A program made the translations under genes and the position numbers. Below are positions 1-8,221 of a stretch of DNA of 64,000 bases, one piece after another. Every line of letters begins with the position of its first letter. Position 1 is the first letter of the stretch. The stretch is taken from positions 186,001 to 250,000 of the forward strand of contig NZ_JAKIKX010000001.1 of the NCBI RefSeq assembly GCF_023283925.1, written 5' to 3'. Origin of the DNA: Shewanella marisflavi. GTDB lineage: Bacteria; Pseudomonadota; Gammaproteobacteria; Enterobacterales; Shewanellaceae. The notes beneath the pieces were generated by a model. It was not told the origin of the DNA and ran no database searches. It worked only from the letters and a program-made list of their open reading frames with translations.

Positions 1-296
1 TCTGTTGCGATAAGTTCAGGGACTTCGTAGGGATGTAGTGACAGTAACTTGTGTTCGACTTTTTCATAATGACGGGCGAGGCATTTTAACTGTAATACCA
101 CCTCGGTCTCCTGGCACACTTTACCTTCCCAGGTGTAGAGTGAGGTGACGGGGGCAGAGATCTGAACGCAGGCAGCCAACTTGGCCTCGACTAGGGCGTG
201 TGCCAGAGTGTTGGCTGTGGCCTGATCTGGGCAGCTGGTGGTCACGAGTAAACATTTTTCCTGCATCTGGTATTTGGGCCCTGCTTGCTCATTCAT
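1..296 (-). CDS. cutA: Divalent-cation tolerance protein CutA (3' end outside window)
   Basis: The reverse strand reads a CutA N-terminal half: the conserved LLVTTSCPD start, the VEAKLAACVQI segment (LAACV is the family hallmark) and the SLYTWEGKV / ETEVVLQLK strands. CutA is a small trimeric cytoplasmic protein linked to copper and divalent-cation tolerance, with an unclear molecular role. The gene runs off the left edge, so about the last 10-15 residues are missing. Two in-frame ATGs are possible, at 296 and at 266. Neither has a strong ribosome binding site; the one at 266 gives the more usual family N-terminus. It is divergent from fxsA. Confidence 0.88.
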   Translation of the reverse strand, partial: MNEQAGPKYQMQEKCLLVTTSCPDQATANTLAHALVEAKLAACVQISAPVTSLYTWEGKVCQETEVVLQLKCLARHYEKVEHKLLSLHPYEVPELIAT

Positions 297-525
297 CGGG
301 AGTTAAGTTAAACGGGTTATACTGCACCGCGACAGTGTCACGAGTGCTGCTACTTTACGTGTTTTGTCGTCGACTTGCATTAAGCTATTACTAAAATAGT
401 GAGCTTATCCTAAGTTTGTGGCGTCCTCAAAATCGCGCTAAAGTTGACCTGACTTGAAAGTAGACCCGTTCGCCCCCATTTAGTTTTCAATGAATTAGAA
501 ATTTACGTCAATTTGTGAGGTCAGT

Positions 526-1125
526 GTGTTTTTTATCCTATTGATAATCTTTGTTCTCATACCCGTTATTGAGCTCAATGTGCTGATCCGCGTTGGCGAA
601 AGCTTAGGCAGTTGGACGACAGTGGGCTTAGTGCTCTTTACTGCCGTGGTGGGAGTTTCTTTGGTGCGCAGCCAGGGGATTCAGACCCTGATGCAGGTGC
701 AACAAAAGTTAGCTCGCGGAGAAGCGCCGGGTAAAGAGATTGTCGAAGGCATGATGTTGGCGATGGCCGGCTTATTGCTGTTGATCCCAGGGTTTGTCAC
801 CGACTTTATTGGTCTCTTGCTGTTAACGCCGCTGACCCGTAGTCCAATAGCGGGTTTTCTTTATCAGCGCATGCAGATCAAGGTTAGCCAGCAGGGGGGC
901 TTTCATGGTGGTTTTGGTCAAGGGCCTTTTGGGCCAAATGGCTCGGCTGGTGGCCGTTCACCATTCGATCGCTCACCCTTCGATGAGCAGGGTAACACCT
1001 TCGATGGTGACTATGAGCGTAAGCCTGATCCCACAGATAAAGTCGATGAGGCCAATCAGTTAGATGACAAGCCGTCTAAAGCGGATAAATCGGCGCAAGA
1101 GGATAAGGATCAGCCTAAGTCTTAA
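526..1125 (+). CDS. fxsA: FxsA family membrane protein
   Basis: A 199-residue FxsA protein. The N-terminal ~125 residues carry the hydrophobic helices and the conserved IPVIEL and LLLIPGFVTDFIGLLLLTP-type segments. The C-terminal ~75 residues are a low-complexity, Gly/Pro then Asp/Lys-rich cytoplasmic tail, which is variable in the family. FxsA is an inner-membrane protein; in E. coli its overproduction affects exclusion of phage T7 by F plasmids. The start is GTG, supported by GTGAGG seven bases upstream. groES-groEL often follow fxsA in related genomes, but here a kinase-like gene follows convergently. Confidence 0.9.
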   Translation: MFFILLIIFVLIPVIELNVLIRVGESLGSWTTVGLVLFTAVVGVSLVRSQGIQTLMQVQQKLARGEAPGKEIVEGMMLAMAGLLLLIPGFVTDFIGLLLLTPLTRSPIAGFLYQRMQIKVSQQGGFHGGFGQGPFGPNGSAGGRSPFDRSPFDEQGNTFDGDYERKPDPTDKVDEANQLDDKPSKADKSAQEDKDQPKS

Positions 1126-1177
1126 TGCCTTTTGCTTGGCGCGTCGTGACACTTGGCGCGCTACTCAAGCTGCTAGG

Positions 1178-3019
1178 CTACTTCTGTGCTGATTGCTTTT
1201 CGAGTATCGCCTTGGGATTTCGGGGGTAGAAGCGATCAGCTTTCTTGTCGATATGCTGAAAACGGCGAGTATTCTTATAGGGCAGTTTCATAAAGCCCGA
1301 TACACCCTTTCCCTGAATTTTATTCACATGACTGAGGATCCTATCCAAGCTCGCCCTGAAGGCCGCCTGTTTACGCGGGTTTAACAGCCGCAGGTAGCTG
1401 TGGATTTTCATGTGGTTAGGGAGCACTTCGAAGATGATGCAGCCGGTGTGATGGATCTGGTTGATCCAGCCAAGCTCTGTCATGATCTCCTTGGGCAGCT
1501 CCAGGTTTTCATCGGGGTCGCGGCCATCTTCGAAATAGGAGTGTAGCCTGGATTTATCCTCCAGCGAGGGCACATCACCCACCTCAAAAGGTAACTGTTG
1601 ATCCGGGCTTGGACTGAAAGGCTGACTGGTATCATCTCGCTCCAGGTGCAGTGTATCTCGGGCGTTGAAGAAACAGGCCTTAAATACCCCGATTCGGTGA
1701 ATGCCCCGCGCCAGGGTCACCATATTGTTGACCGCCAGGGTGAGCGCCGCCTTCTCCTCTTCGTTGTAGGTCGCTAGATTGGAGTCAATAAATACCCCAG
1801 ACTCCTGCCAATGGATAGCTAGGCCGCCCACTAAGGAGTATTGTCCCACCCGACTGACTGCGGCGATAAAGCCCTTCTCGGTATCTCCCATGCCCGCCAT
1901 AAAGTTTCGGTAGTATTTCTCCAGTTGCAGATCGTCCATCTTCTCGATGGGCTCATCTTCGTTATGTTCCCGCAGGAAGGATTTGCGTGAGCTGTAGGTG
2001 ACCGTTTCCACATCTTTAGCTTGTTTTAAGGTCCACACAGGGATCTCAGGCTGGAGCGGTGGGCTGGGTAGATCTGGCAGATGCAGGCGATGGCTGTGGC
2101 TCATGCTTTTGAGAAAGTAGTCGCCGGCGCGGTTACGGGTCTTGGGATCGTCACTGAGCATGCCGTCTAAGGTTCGTGCCAGCTCTACCGGTAGGCCAAT
2201 GCTACTGGCGGGGATCACCTTGCTGCCAAAACGACTGGCCTGGCCTGAGGCCAGGGCATAGAGGGTCGCCGCTACCCCTTGTTCGTCAAATCTGGGGCTG
2301 GAGAGTGCGCCATTAAGCTGCTCTTCACCGATAAAGTAAACATCTCCCATGCGGGCATTGGTGTGTTGCTGGTCGCTAGAGAGCAGATCCATTACATTGC
2401 CGTTGACTGGGTTGCCGTCAGAGTCACGCTGGGCAAACACCGCCGAACCCCAGTCGATCAGCGACAGGTGGTCGCGCTCCATGTCATACACTAGGTTCGA
2501 TGGCTTAATGTCTCCATGTACCAAGGGGCGACCATTGTGTAGATAGTTGAGGATCTGCGCCAGCTGCCTGGCAATACTGACGATGACCCGCACTGGCAGG
2601 GCACCGTGTTTGAGGCAGAGTTTGTCGAGATCTTCTCCCGGCGCCCTGGCCATCACCAAGATCCCCTGTTTGCCCACATGTTCAAACTTGATCACAGGTG
2701 GCACATTGGGATGGATCACCTGGGAGAGCATATAGGCTTCCTCTTCCAGCCTGTCCTGGATCTGCTGAGGCAGAGTGATGCGTGAGAATTTAAATACATG
2801 GGCCTGACCATGGCCGTTGATCCCGGCAAAGACGAAGCCATAGGCTCCCTTACCGACTAATTCGATCTCTTGATAGCCAAGCTTGCTAAGCTGCTGTTTA
2901 CAAAGTCTTATCCACGCCCTGTGTTTACGGGCATCATCGGCCTTGAGCAGGTAGATTGATTGCTCTTCCGAGATGTAAAAGTGTTGCAGTTCCGGGCTGG
3001 GTGCTTGGCTGTTGGGCAT
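1178..3019 (-). CDS. Atypical Ser/Thr protein kinase-like protein
   Basis: A 613-residue soluble protein with an N-terminal protein-kinase fold at about residues 50-300. It has a Gly-rich loop GKGAYGFVFAG (from residue 56), a probable ATP lysine in VFKFSR (77), a catalytic loop HGDIKPSN (168-175, HGD in place of HRD) and DWG (189-191) in place of DFG. The catalytic Asp, Asn and metal Asp are all present, so activity is plausible. The ~300-residue C-terminal half matches no domain I recognise and has no membrane segment. Such bacterial eukaryote-like kinases phosphorylate Ser/Thr of unknown partners. It is transcribed alone, convergent with fxsA. The substrate cannot be inferred from its neighbours. 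Confidence 0.82.
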   Translation of the reverse strand: MPNSQAPSPELQHFYISEEQSIYLLKADDARKHRAWIRLCKQQLSKLGYQEIELVGKGAYGFVFAGINGHGQAHVFKFSRITLPQQIQDRLEEEAYMLSQVIHPNVPPVIKFEHVGKQGILVMARAPGEDLDKLCLKHGALPVRVIVSIARQLAQILNYLHNGRPLVHGDIKPSNLVYDMERDHLSLIDWGSAVFAQRDSDGNPVNGNVMDLLSSDQQHTNARMGDVYFIGEEQLNGALSSPRFDEQGVAATLYALASGQASRFGSKVIPASSIGLPVELARTLDGMLSDDPKTRNRAGDYFLKSMSHSHRLHLPDLPSPPLQPEIPVWTLKQAKDVETVTYSSRKSFLREHNEDEPIEKMDDLQLEKYYRNFMAGMGDTEKGFIAAVSRVGQYSLVGGLAIHWQESGVFIDSNLATYNEEEKAALTLAVNNMVTLARGIHRIGVFKACFFNARDTLHLERDDTSQPFSPSPDQQLPFEVGDVPSLEDKSRLHSYFEDGRDPDENLELPKEIMTELGWINQIHHTGCIIFEVLPNHMKIHSYLRLLNPRKQAAFRASLDRILSHVNKIQGKGVSGFMKLPYKNTRRFQHIDKKADRFYPRNPKAILEKQSAQK

Positions 3020-3129
3020 GAGTCATATCACTGAATGTTGATATGTTTTTATAACAAGAAGCGGCCATAGGGCACAATAGCTAGATTTTTCATCGCTGTG
3101 ATTCCTAACCGATATTTTTGGATGAGATG

Positions 3130-3143
3130 TTGACCTATATCAA
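3130..3143. promoter_or_regulatory. Possible FNR/EtrA box (one mismatch)
   Basis: TTGAC-CTAT-ATCAA matches the FNR consensus TTGAT-N4-ATCAA at 9 of 10 fixed positions. It lies about 90 bp upstream of the 3232 gene and about 110 bp upstream of the kinase gene. Position and match are suggestive only. Confidence 0.3.
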
Positions 3144-3231
3144 TTCTGTTACATACACATACAGGTAACCTGAAGCTAATATAAAACTATGCTTCATTGA
3201 GTAAGCAATTTTGAACAGTGAGGAGGGCGAA

Positions 3232-3576
3232 ATGACGGAACTGGATAAAGCCCTATTAATAGAGTTGTTGGAGTACCCGAGGAAGCGCATCGTACAGTCG
3301 ATGGAGCTGAAGTTTTGTCCTCATGCTGGTTTTTTTAATAGTGTCGATCCCCAGTGTATCCACTGCCATCAGGGCATGGAATGTATCTGGATGAATCATA
3401 ACGATGAGCTGGTGGCCGTCGAGCGTAAATCGGTGGAGGAGCTTAAGCAGCAGTTGCTGATTGCCGTTGATTTTATCGATTCCAGCTTGACCCCGCATCA
3501 TCTGTCTCGCCGCAATTGTGAGTGTGAAAATTGTGTCTGGCTAAGACGGGTACAGAAAGTGCTGGATCTTCAATAA
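3232..3576 (+). CDS. Conserved hypothetical protein with Cys/His clusters
   Basis: A 114-residue protein of unknown function. The start was placed at ATG 3232 because GAGGAGG sits six bases upstream; an in-frame TTG at 3211 would place that ribosome site inside the gene. There is a central CPHAGFFNSVDPQCIHCHQGMEC segment and a C-terminal RRNCECENCVW segment. Together they give six or more Cys plus His residues that could bind zinc or an iron-sulfur cluster. There is no signal peptide or membrane segment. It is not overlapped by, or clearly co-transcribed with, tpm 70 bp downstream. Confidence 0.72.
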   Translation: MTELDKALLIELLEYPRKRIVQSMELKFCPHAGFFNSVDPQCIHCHQGMECIWMNHNDELVAVERKSVEELKQQLLIAVDFIDSSLTPHHLSRRNCECENCVWLRRVQKVLDLQ

Positions 3577-3648
3577 GCGCTAGCATCTGGAACCATGAGG
3601 TATTAGAGTACCTTGCATATTTAGACACTTGCATTTGCGGAGCTAACT

Positions 3649-4305
3649 ATGCAACCCGGTTTCTGGCATGACAAATGGGCCTCTCAGCAGATAGGTTTTC
3701 ATCTCGACGAGGTCAACGCCCTTCTTATCGACTATTGGCCGCAGCTTAAGCTGGCTGCTGGTAGCCAAGTTTTCGTTCCCCTGTGTGGTAAAACCTTAGA
3801 TCTTTGTTATCTGGCCGAGCAGGGGCTTGAGGTGATCGGCTGTGAGCTGAACCAAAGCGCGGTCGAGCAGTTTTTCAGTGACAACGAGCTGCCTGTAGAG
3901 CGCCAATCGAGTGGTGAGCATGAGTGTTACCGCACCGAGCAGGTGAGCATCTATCAGGGCGATCTGTTTCAGCTGCCAAAGGAACCCCTAGAGGCGGTAA
4001 GCGGATTTTATGACAGGGCGGCGTTGATCGCTTGGCCACCAGAGATGCGCCAGCAATATGTTGAGCACCTAGCTAGCTTGCTGCCACCTAAGAGTATTGG
4101 CTTGCTGATCACCTTAGATTATCCACAAGAAGCGCTAAATGGCCCGCCATTTGCGGTATCTGATGCCTGGATTTTGCAGCATATGAGCCCCTATTTTGAG
4201 ATTGAGTGTCTGAGCACCCAAGATGTGTTGGCCGAGAATCCAAGGTTTGTGAAAAAACAGGTGCCTTGGTTGACCGAGTCTGTTTATCGCTTGGTGAGAC
4301 GTTAA
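3649..4305 (+). CDS. tpm: Thiopurine S-methyltransferase
   Basis: A 218-residue SAM-dependent methyltransferase of the bacterial TPMT family. It starts with the family signature FWHDKW...GFH and has the SAM-binding [19 protein letters not shown] motif (about residues 45-63), then the acidic GCELNQSA strand and the [15 protein letters not shown] segment. Bacterial TPMTs methylate thiopurines and selenium/tellurium compounds in the cytosol. The length is normal and the gene is complete. It ends just before a bidirectional terminator shared with the convergent porin gene. Confidence 0.93.
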   Translation: MQPGFWHDKWASQQIGFHLDEVNALLIDYWPQLKLAAGSQVFVPLCGKTLDLCYLAEQGLEVIGCELNQSAVEQFFSDNELPVERQSSGEHECYRTEQVSIYQGDLFQLPKEPLEAVSGFYDRAALIAWPPEMRQQYVEHLASLLPPKSIGLLITLDYPQEALNGPPFAVSDAWILQHMSPYFEIECLSTQDVLAENPRFVKKQVPWLTESVYRLVRR

Positions 4306-4345
4306 GGGAAAAAGCTAACAGCGCAAATAGCGTGTGTTAAAAAGC

Positions 4346-4373
4346 AAAAAGGCGACCTTGGGTCGCCTTTTTT
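4346..4373. terminator. Bidirectional intrinsic terminator
   Basis: A 7-bp GC-rich stem (GGCGACC / GGTCGCC, 4351-4357 with 4361-4367) has a 3-nt loop, T6 on the right and A5 on the left. It can terminate both tpm (+) and the porin gene (-). Confidence 0.85.
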
Positions 4374-4395
4374 ATCTTAGCGCTAAGCGCCAGGA

Positions 4396-5418
4396 TTAGA
4401 AGTCGTAACGTACACCTACAGTGAATACGTTTTCGTCTTCTAGATCAACTTTCATACCAGCGACTTTGTGGTCACCTTCGTACATCGCATAGTGGCCATA
4501 GACTAGCGTAGACTTAGCTACACGGTAGTCAGCACCGATGACGAAGTTAGTCACGTTGATGTCAGTACCAGTAACGCCTTTGGCATTTTTGTAGTACTTA
4601 CCGAAGCCTGCTTCATCTACACCGTACTCGGCTTTGATGTTAACGCCGTTCAGGTTATAAGCCAGGTTAACCAGGTAAGTGTTGTTGTCGTCAGAACCAT
4701 CTGCAATGCTTTCAGAGTTCTGGAATAGACCGCCAACTTTAAAGTTGCCAACCTTGAATTGAGCCACACCACGGTATGCGTCGATACCAGAGATGCCTTT
4801 ATTGTATGCTACTGCTAGGTAGTAGCTTTGTTCTTTGAACTTCTTGTCACCAAGAGTTGCACTGACTGCATACTGCTCTTCTGGATCTTCAACACCAGCT
4901 TGGTTGTTGTCTTCCATTAGGTAAGTAGCGTTTAAAGTCAGAATGTTAGCGATGCGTGGTGAGTAGTACCAGAAACCGTCAGCGCTACGAGTCTGTGCGC
5001 CTACTAAGCGGTCGATATCGGCGTTTGAGTTACCGAATAGGTCGATGCCACCTTCAGATTGCTTGAATACAGTGTCGTTACGACCCGCAAGCAGTGCACC
5101 AGCTGCGCCTTTAATACCTAGGAAAGTGTTACGCGCCTTGAATACGTCGCCTTTAGAAGAAGTATTCTCAACTTGGAACTCCATCTGGTAGATAACATCT
5201 ACACCGTCAGAGATCTTTTCTGAACCTTTAACACCTAGGTTAGAGAAGTTGTTTTCGATGACAGTACCGTCTTTACCTTCTTGAGTGGTAAATCCATTGT
5301 CAGAGTTTGTTAGTGTTAGGTCCAAACGACCGTAGAAGTTAGGGCCATCGGCTAGCGCGCCGAATGAGGTCAGTGCAATAACAGATGCAACTGATGCAGA
5401 GATTAGAGATTTTTTCAT
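4396..5418 (-). CDS. Gram-negative outer-membrane porin (paralogue 1)
   Basis: A general diffusion porin of about 340 residues. It has a Sec signal peptide (MKKSLISASVASVIALTSF...ALA), a mature N-terminus DGPNFYGRLDL, alternating beta strands, a GADYRVAKSTLVYGHY segment and the terminal Phe (VGVRYDF) that is required for outer-membrane assembly. The start at 5418 was chosen over the longer reading frame because it begins the signal peptide and has GGGAG nine bases upstream. It lies in tandem with a close paralogue (5857-6915). The 350-bp gap between the two holds the upstream gene's terminators and room for an independent promoter, so the two are probably separately regulated. Confidence 0.92.
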   Translation of the reverse strand: MKKSLISASVASVIALTSFGALADGPNFYGRLDLTLTNSDNGFTTQEGKDGTVIENNFSNLGVKGSEKISDGVDVIYQMEFQVENTSSKGDVFKARNTFLGIKGAAGALLAGRNDTVFKQSEGGIDLFGNSNADIDRLVGAQTRSADGFWYYSPRIANILTLNATYLMEDNNQAGVEDPEEQYAVSATLGDKKFKEQSYYLAVAYNKGISGIDAYRGVAQFKVGNFKVGGLFQNSESIADGSDDNNTYLVNLAYNLNGVNIKAEYGVDEAGFGKYYKNAKGVTGTDINVTNFVIGADYRVAKSTLVYGHYAMYEGDHKVAGMKVDLEDENVFTVGVRYDF

Positions 5419-5768
5419 GTGTTGTGCTCCCAAGAACTGAGTTCTTTTCCATTTTTTAATGGTTATTAACATAGTTTCCATAATTTGCTACGAGCGTCCG
5501 TTTTCGTAACAAAGTTGGCCAGAAGTTTACAGTTTTATGGCAGTAAGAGTGTGGCGCAGATCAAATTTCTGGTTATCCAGGTTAGCTTTACGAGGAATTT
5601 GTGACAGATCTGTCTCGTGTGTTTGAGAAACTGGCAATCCTTGTAAAATTAACGTGTTCAGACTACTCACAAAGGAGTAGTTCTGCGCCGTCTCCGTCAT
5701 TAAACTGTAACTTATTAAGAGGTTGCTAAAATTGTAGGAGCTTTGATAGGAAATGCATAATAATGTTT

Positions 5769-5838
5769 AAAAAATGTGCGGTTACGCACAGTTGGAGAGA
5801 GTAATGGGCAAAAAAAAGCGGCCATAGGCCGCTTTTTT
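5769..5838 (-). terminator. Two successive intrinsic terminators after the upstream porin
   Basis: On the minus strand, stem GCGGCC-tat-GGCCGC (5818-5832) is followed by T7. A second stem TGTGCG-taac-CGCACA (5775-5790) then follows, with T6. Both lie directly downstream of the 5857 stop. The second stem might instead act as an operator for the next porin gene. The rest of the gap (5419-5768) shows nothing else clear. Confidence 0.72.
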
Positions 5839-5856
5839 AATGAATATGGGTCGCGA

Positions 5857-6915
5857 TTAGAAATCGAAACGCATACCTAGCGTGACGATATCATCGCCAA
5901 GATCTTGTGTTGCACCTGCTAGTTTCAGGTCACCATCATATTTGGTGTAGTGGCCGTAGAACAGTGTGCTCTTGCTGATGCGGTAATCTGCACCAATGCT
6001 GAACTGTTGTAGATCGACATCTGATACGGTTTCCATACCAGCGCCATCGGCGTTACCGACGAAACGGCTGACATATTTACCCAGGCCTGAGTCGTCACTA
6101 CCAAACATGGCTTTAATTTTCACATTGCCCAGTACGTATGCAGCGTTAACGAAGTAGGTATCACCCTCTAGGTTGGCATATTTAGCGTCAATATGTTCAC
6201 TGTTCTGATATAGACCACCAATGATGAAGTTACCGAGTTTGACTTGAGCCACACCACGGTAAGCTTTTACATCGTCGATATTTTCGTTATAGGCGGCGGC
6301 TACATAGTAACGTTGTGCCTTGAGGGCCTTATCGCCAAAAGTTGCACTTAGGGCATACATGCTATCTGGCGCGACGCGCTCATCACCATTGTATGTGACA
6401 TAGTTGTCTTCAACCAGGTAGGTAGCGTTTATGGTCAAAAGGTCAGCAATTTTTGGTGAGTAGTAAGTGATACCGTCAGCGGTACGTGACTGACCTGCAA
6501 CCAGTAGATCGATATCTGAGTTGGTGTTGCCAAATAGGTCGAAACCGCCTTCAGCAGCTTTAAATACTGTGTCGTTACGACCAATAAGGCCAGTACCGCC
6601 AACCCCTTTCAAACCAAGGTAAGTGTTACGTGCTGCAAAGGTCTTGCCTGAGTTATCAAAGTTGCTAACGCCAAATTCCATCTGGTAGATCACTTCAAGG
6701 CCATCGCTGATTTTCTCGCTGCCCTTGACTCCTAACCAGGAGAAGTTGTTTTCTATAATAGTGCCATCTTTCTGGTTTTGGGTCGCAATGCCATTATCTG
6801 AATGAGTAAAAGCGAGATCGGCACGGCCATAAAATTGTGGGCCGTCTGCGAGAGCGGTAAACGAGGTGGCAGCGAGTGTTGCAATGATGCTTGCCGATAG
6901 AACAGATTTTTTCAT
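5857..6915 (-). CDS. Gram-negative outer-membrane porin (paralogue 2)
   Basis: A 352-residue porin with a Sec signal peptide (MKKSVLSASIIATLAATSFTALA), a mature start DGPQFYGRADL and a C-terminal LGMRFDF. It is clearly paralogous to the 4396 porin along its whole length: the same motifs occur in the same order, including the NNFSxLGVKGSEKISDG and YYxPKIADLL-type segments. The start at 6915 is favoured over the ATG at 6921 because AGGA lies eight bases before it. A consensus CRP site sits about 146 bp upstream. Confidence 0.92.
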   Translation of the reverse strand: MKKSVLSASIIATLAATSFTALADGPQFYGRADLAFTHSDNGIATQNQKDGTIIENNFSWLGVKGSEKISDGLEVIYQMEFGVSNFDNSGKTFAARNTYLGLKGVGGTGLIGRNDTVFKAAEGGFDLFGNTNSDIDLLVAGQSRTADGITYYSPKIADLLTINATYLVEDNYVTYNGDERVAPDSMYALSATFGDKALKAQRYYVAAAYNENIDDVKAYRGVAQVKLGNFIIGGLYQNSEHIDAKYANLEGDTYFVNAAYVLGNVKIKAMFGSDDSGLGKYVSRFVGNADGAGMETVSDVDLQQFSIGADYRISKSTLFYGHYTKYDGDLKLAGATQDLGDDIVTLGMRFDF

Positions 6916-7060
6916 TATCATCTTCCTGTAGCGATTAGGGCCATCTGGGCGAAGGCCTTTGATTTTTTTTAGCTAACGAGAGTCAAAGGGCCGAAGAAAG
7001 TCTCTTCTTTAGCCGCTAATGTTTTGCGGCGTCAGTGTGCCGATAAGTCAAAAGACGGTA

Positions 7061-7076
7061 TGTGACTAAGTTCACA
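7061..7076. promoter_or_regulatory. CRP-binding site
   Basis: TGTGA-CTAAGT-TCACA is a perfect match to the CRP consensus TGTGA-N6-TCACA. It lies in the divergent region between the 6915 porin (146 bp away) and tcdA (about 200 bp away). The distance favours the porin as target. Confidence 0.6.
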
Positions 7077-7271
7077 AATCATTGGTTTTACGTGAGTTTT
7101 ATCATGTATTTTTACATTTAAAAACAGATGGTTAATTTGATTTTTACTCGCTATTACCGTCCGGCATCTTTGGCAATAAATCCTCTATGATGCGTTAACA
7201 TCTGTAGCGACTTTTTCTTTTTGGGGTTTCACATCTGTTTGCGGTAAAATTGCGGGGTTTTCTCAATCATA

Positions 7272-8096
7272 ATGGAGCCTGCCTTGAGCTTGCCTGAACT
7301 CTCTGAAGCCTATCTCAATCGTTTTGCCGGTATCGGCCGACTCTATGGCGCCAATGCTCTGAAGCATTTTGCGCAATCTCATGTTGCTGTAGTGGGTATC
7401 GGAGGCGTGGGAACCTGGGTGGCTGAGGCGTTAGCGCGCAGTGGCATTGGAGAGATCACTCTGATTGATCTCGATGATATCTGTGTCACCAATACCAACC
7501 GTCAGTTGCATGCGCTCAAGGACACCATTGGAGAGTCAAAGGTGGCCGTGATGGCCGAGCGAATCGCTCAGATTAATCCAGAGTGCAAGGTTAACCAAGT
7601 GGAAGACTTTATTACCACAGATAACCTGAATGACTATTTTAATGGTCGCAAGCAGGGAGGCCTCTTGGATTATGTGGTTGACTGCATTGATGCGGTAAAA
7701 CCTAAGGCAGCATTGATTGCTCATTGTAAACGCCAGAAGTTACCCATAGTGACAGTGGGCGGCGCCGGTGGACAGACGGATCCGACTCAGATCCAGGTGG
7801 CCGACTTAGCCAAAACCTATCAAGATCCGCTGTTGGCCAAGGTAAGAAACTTGCTGCGCCGTGAATACAACTTTTCAAAGAATACTCAGCGCCGCTTTAG
7901 TATTGAGGCGGTGTTTTCAACCGAGCAGCTGGTTTATCCGCAAGCGGACGGTAGTGTCTGTAATGTTAAGGCGACTGCCGAAGGCAGTATGCGTATGGAC
8001 TGTGCCTCTGGATTTGGTGCCGTTACCGTGGTGACCGGCAGCTTCGGTTTTACCGCCGTGAGCCGGGTGTTGACTAAGCTCGCCGCTAAGGCGTGA
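7272..8096 (+). CDS. tcdA: tRNA threonylcarbamoyladenosine dehydratase
   Basis: A 274-residue ThiF/MoeB/E1-like enzyme that cyclises t6A37 of ANN-decoding tRNAs to ct6A using ATP. The Rossmann motif VAVVGIGGVGTWVAEALARSGIG (about residues 35-57), TLIDLDDICVTNTNRQ, VDCIDAVKPKAAL and VTVGGAGG are all present. The expected Cys region (SVCNVKATAEGSMRMDCASG) follows. ATG 7272 has no ribosome site. TTG 7284 has GGAG six bases upstream and gives the usual family start MSLPELSEAYLNRF, so it may be the real start. Confidence 0.92.
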   Translation: MEPALSLPELSEAYLNRFAGIGRLYGANALKHFAQSHVAVVGIGGVGTWVAEALARSGIGEITLIDLDDICVTNTNRQLHALKDTIGESKVAVMAERIAQINPECKVNQVEDFITTDNLNDYFNGRKQGGLLDYVVDCIDAVKPKAALIAHCKRQKLPIVTVGGAGGQTDPTQIQVADLAKTYQDPLLAKVRNLLRREYNFSKNTQRRFSIEAVFSTEQLVYPQADGSVCNVKATAEGSMRMDCASGFGAVTVVTGSFGFTAVSRVLTKLAAKA

Positions 8097-8221
8097 GCAC
8101 TAAGGCTGATTGCTAAGGCGTAGAGTCCTGATAATTAAATTACCTAAAAATTGATTTAAGTCTAAAGTCGGCCTCTGGCAGCTTGTTAGACTCGGTCGAC
8201 ATTTTTTGCTGGTGATTGATT

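Noticed and set aside
200..394. 64-residue + strand ORF across the cutA start
   Set aside because: It overlaps cutA on the opposite strand, has no ribosome site, and its composition is not protein-like.
5583..5612. CRP site upstream of the 5418 porin (GTGACAGATCTGTC)
   Set aside because: It is a palindrome, but the second half is TGTCT rather than TCACA, so it is a poor CRP match.
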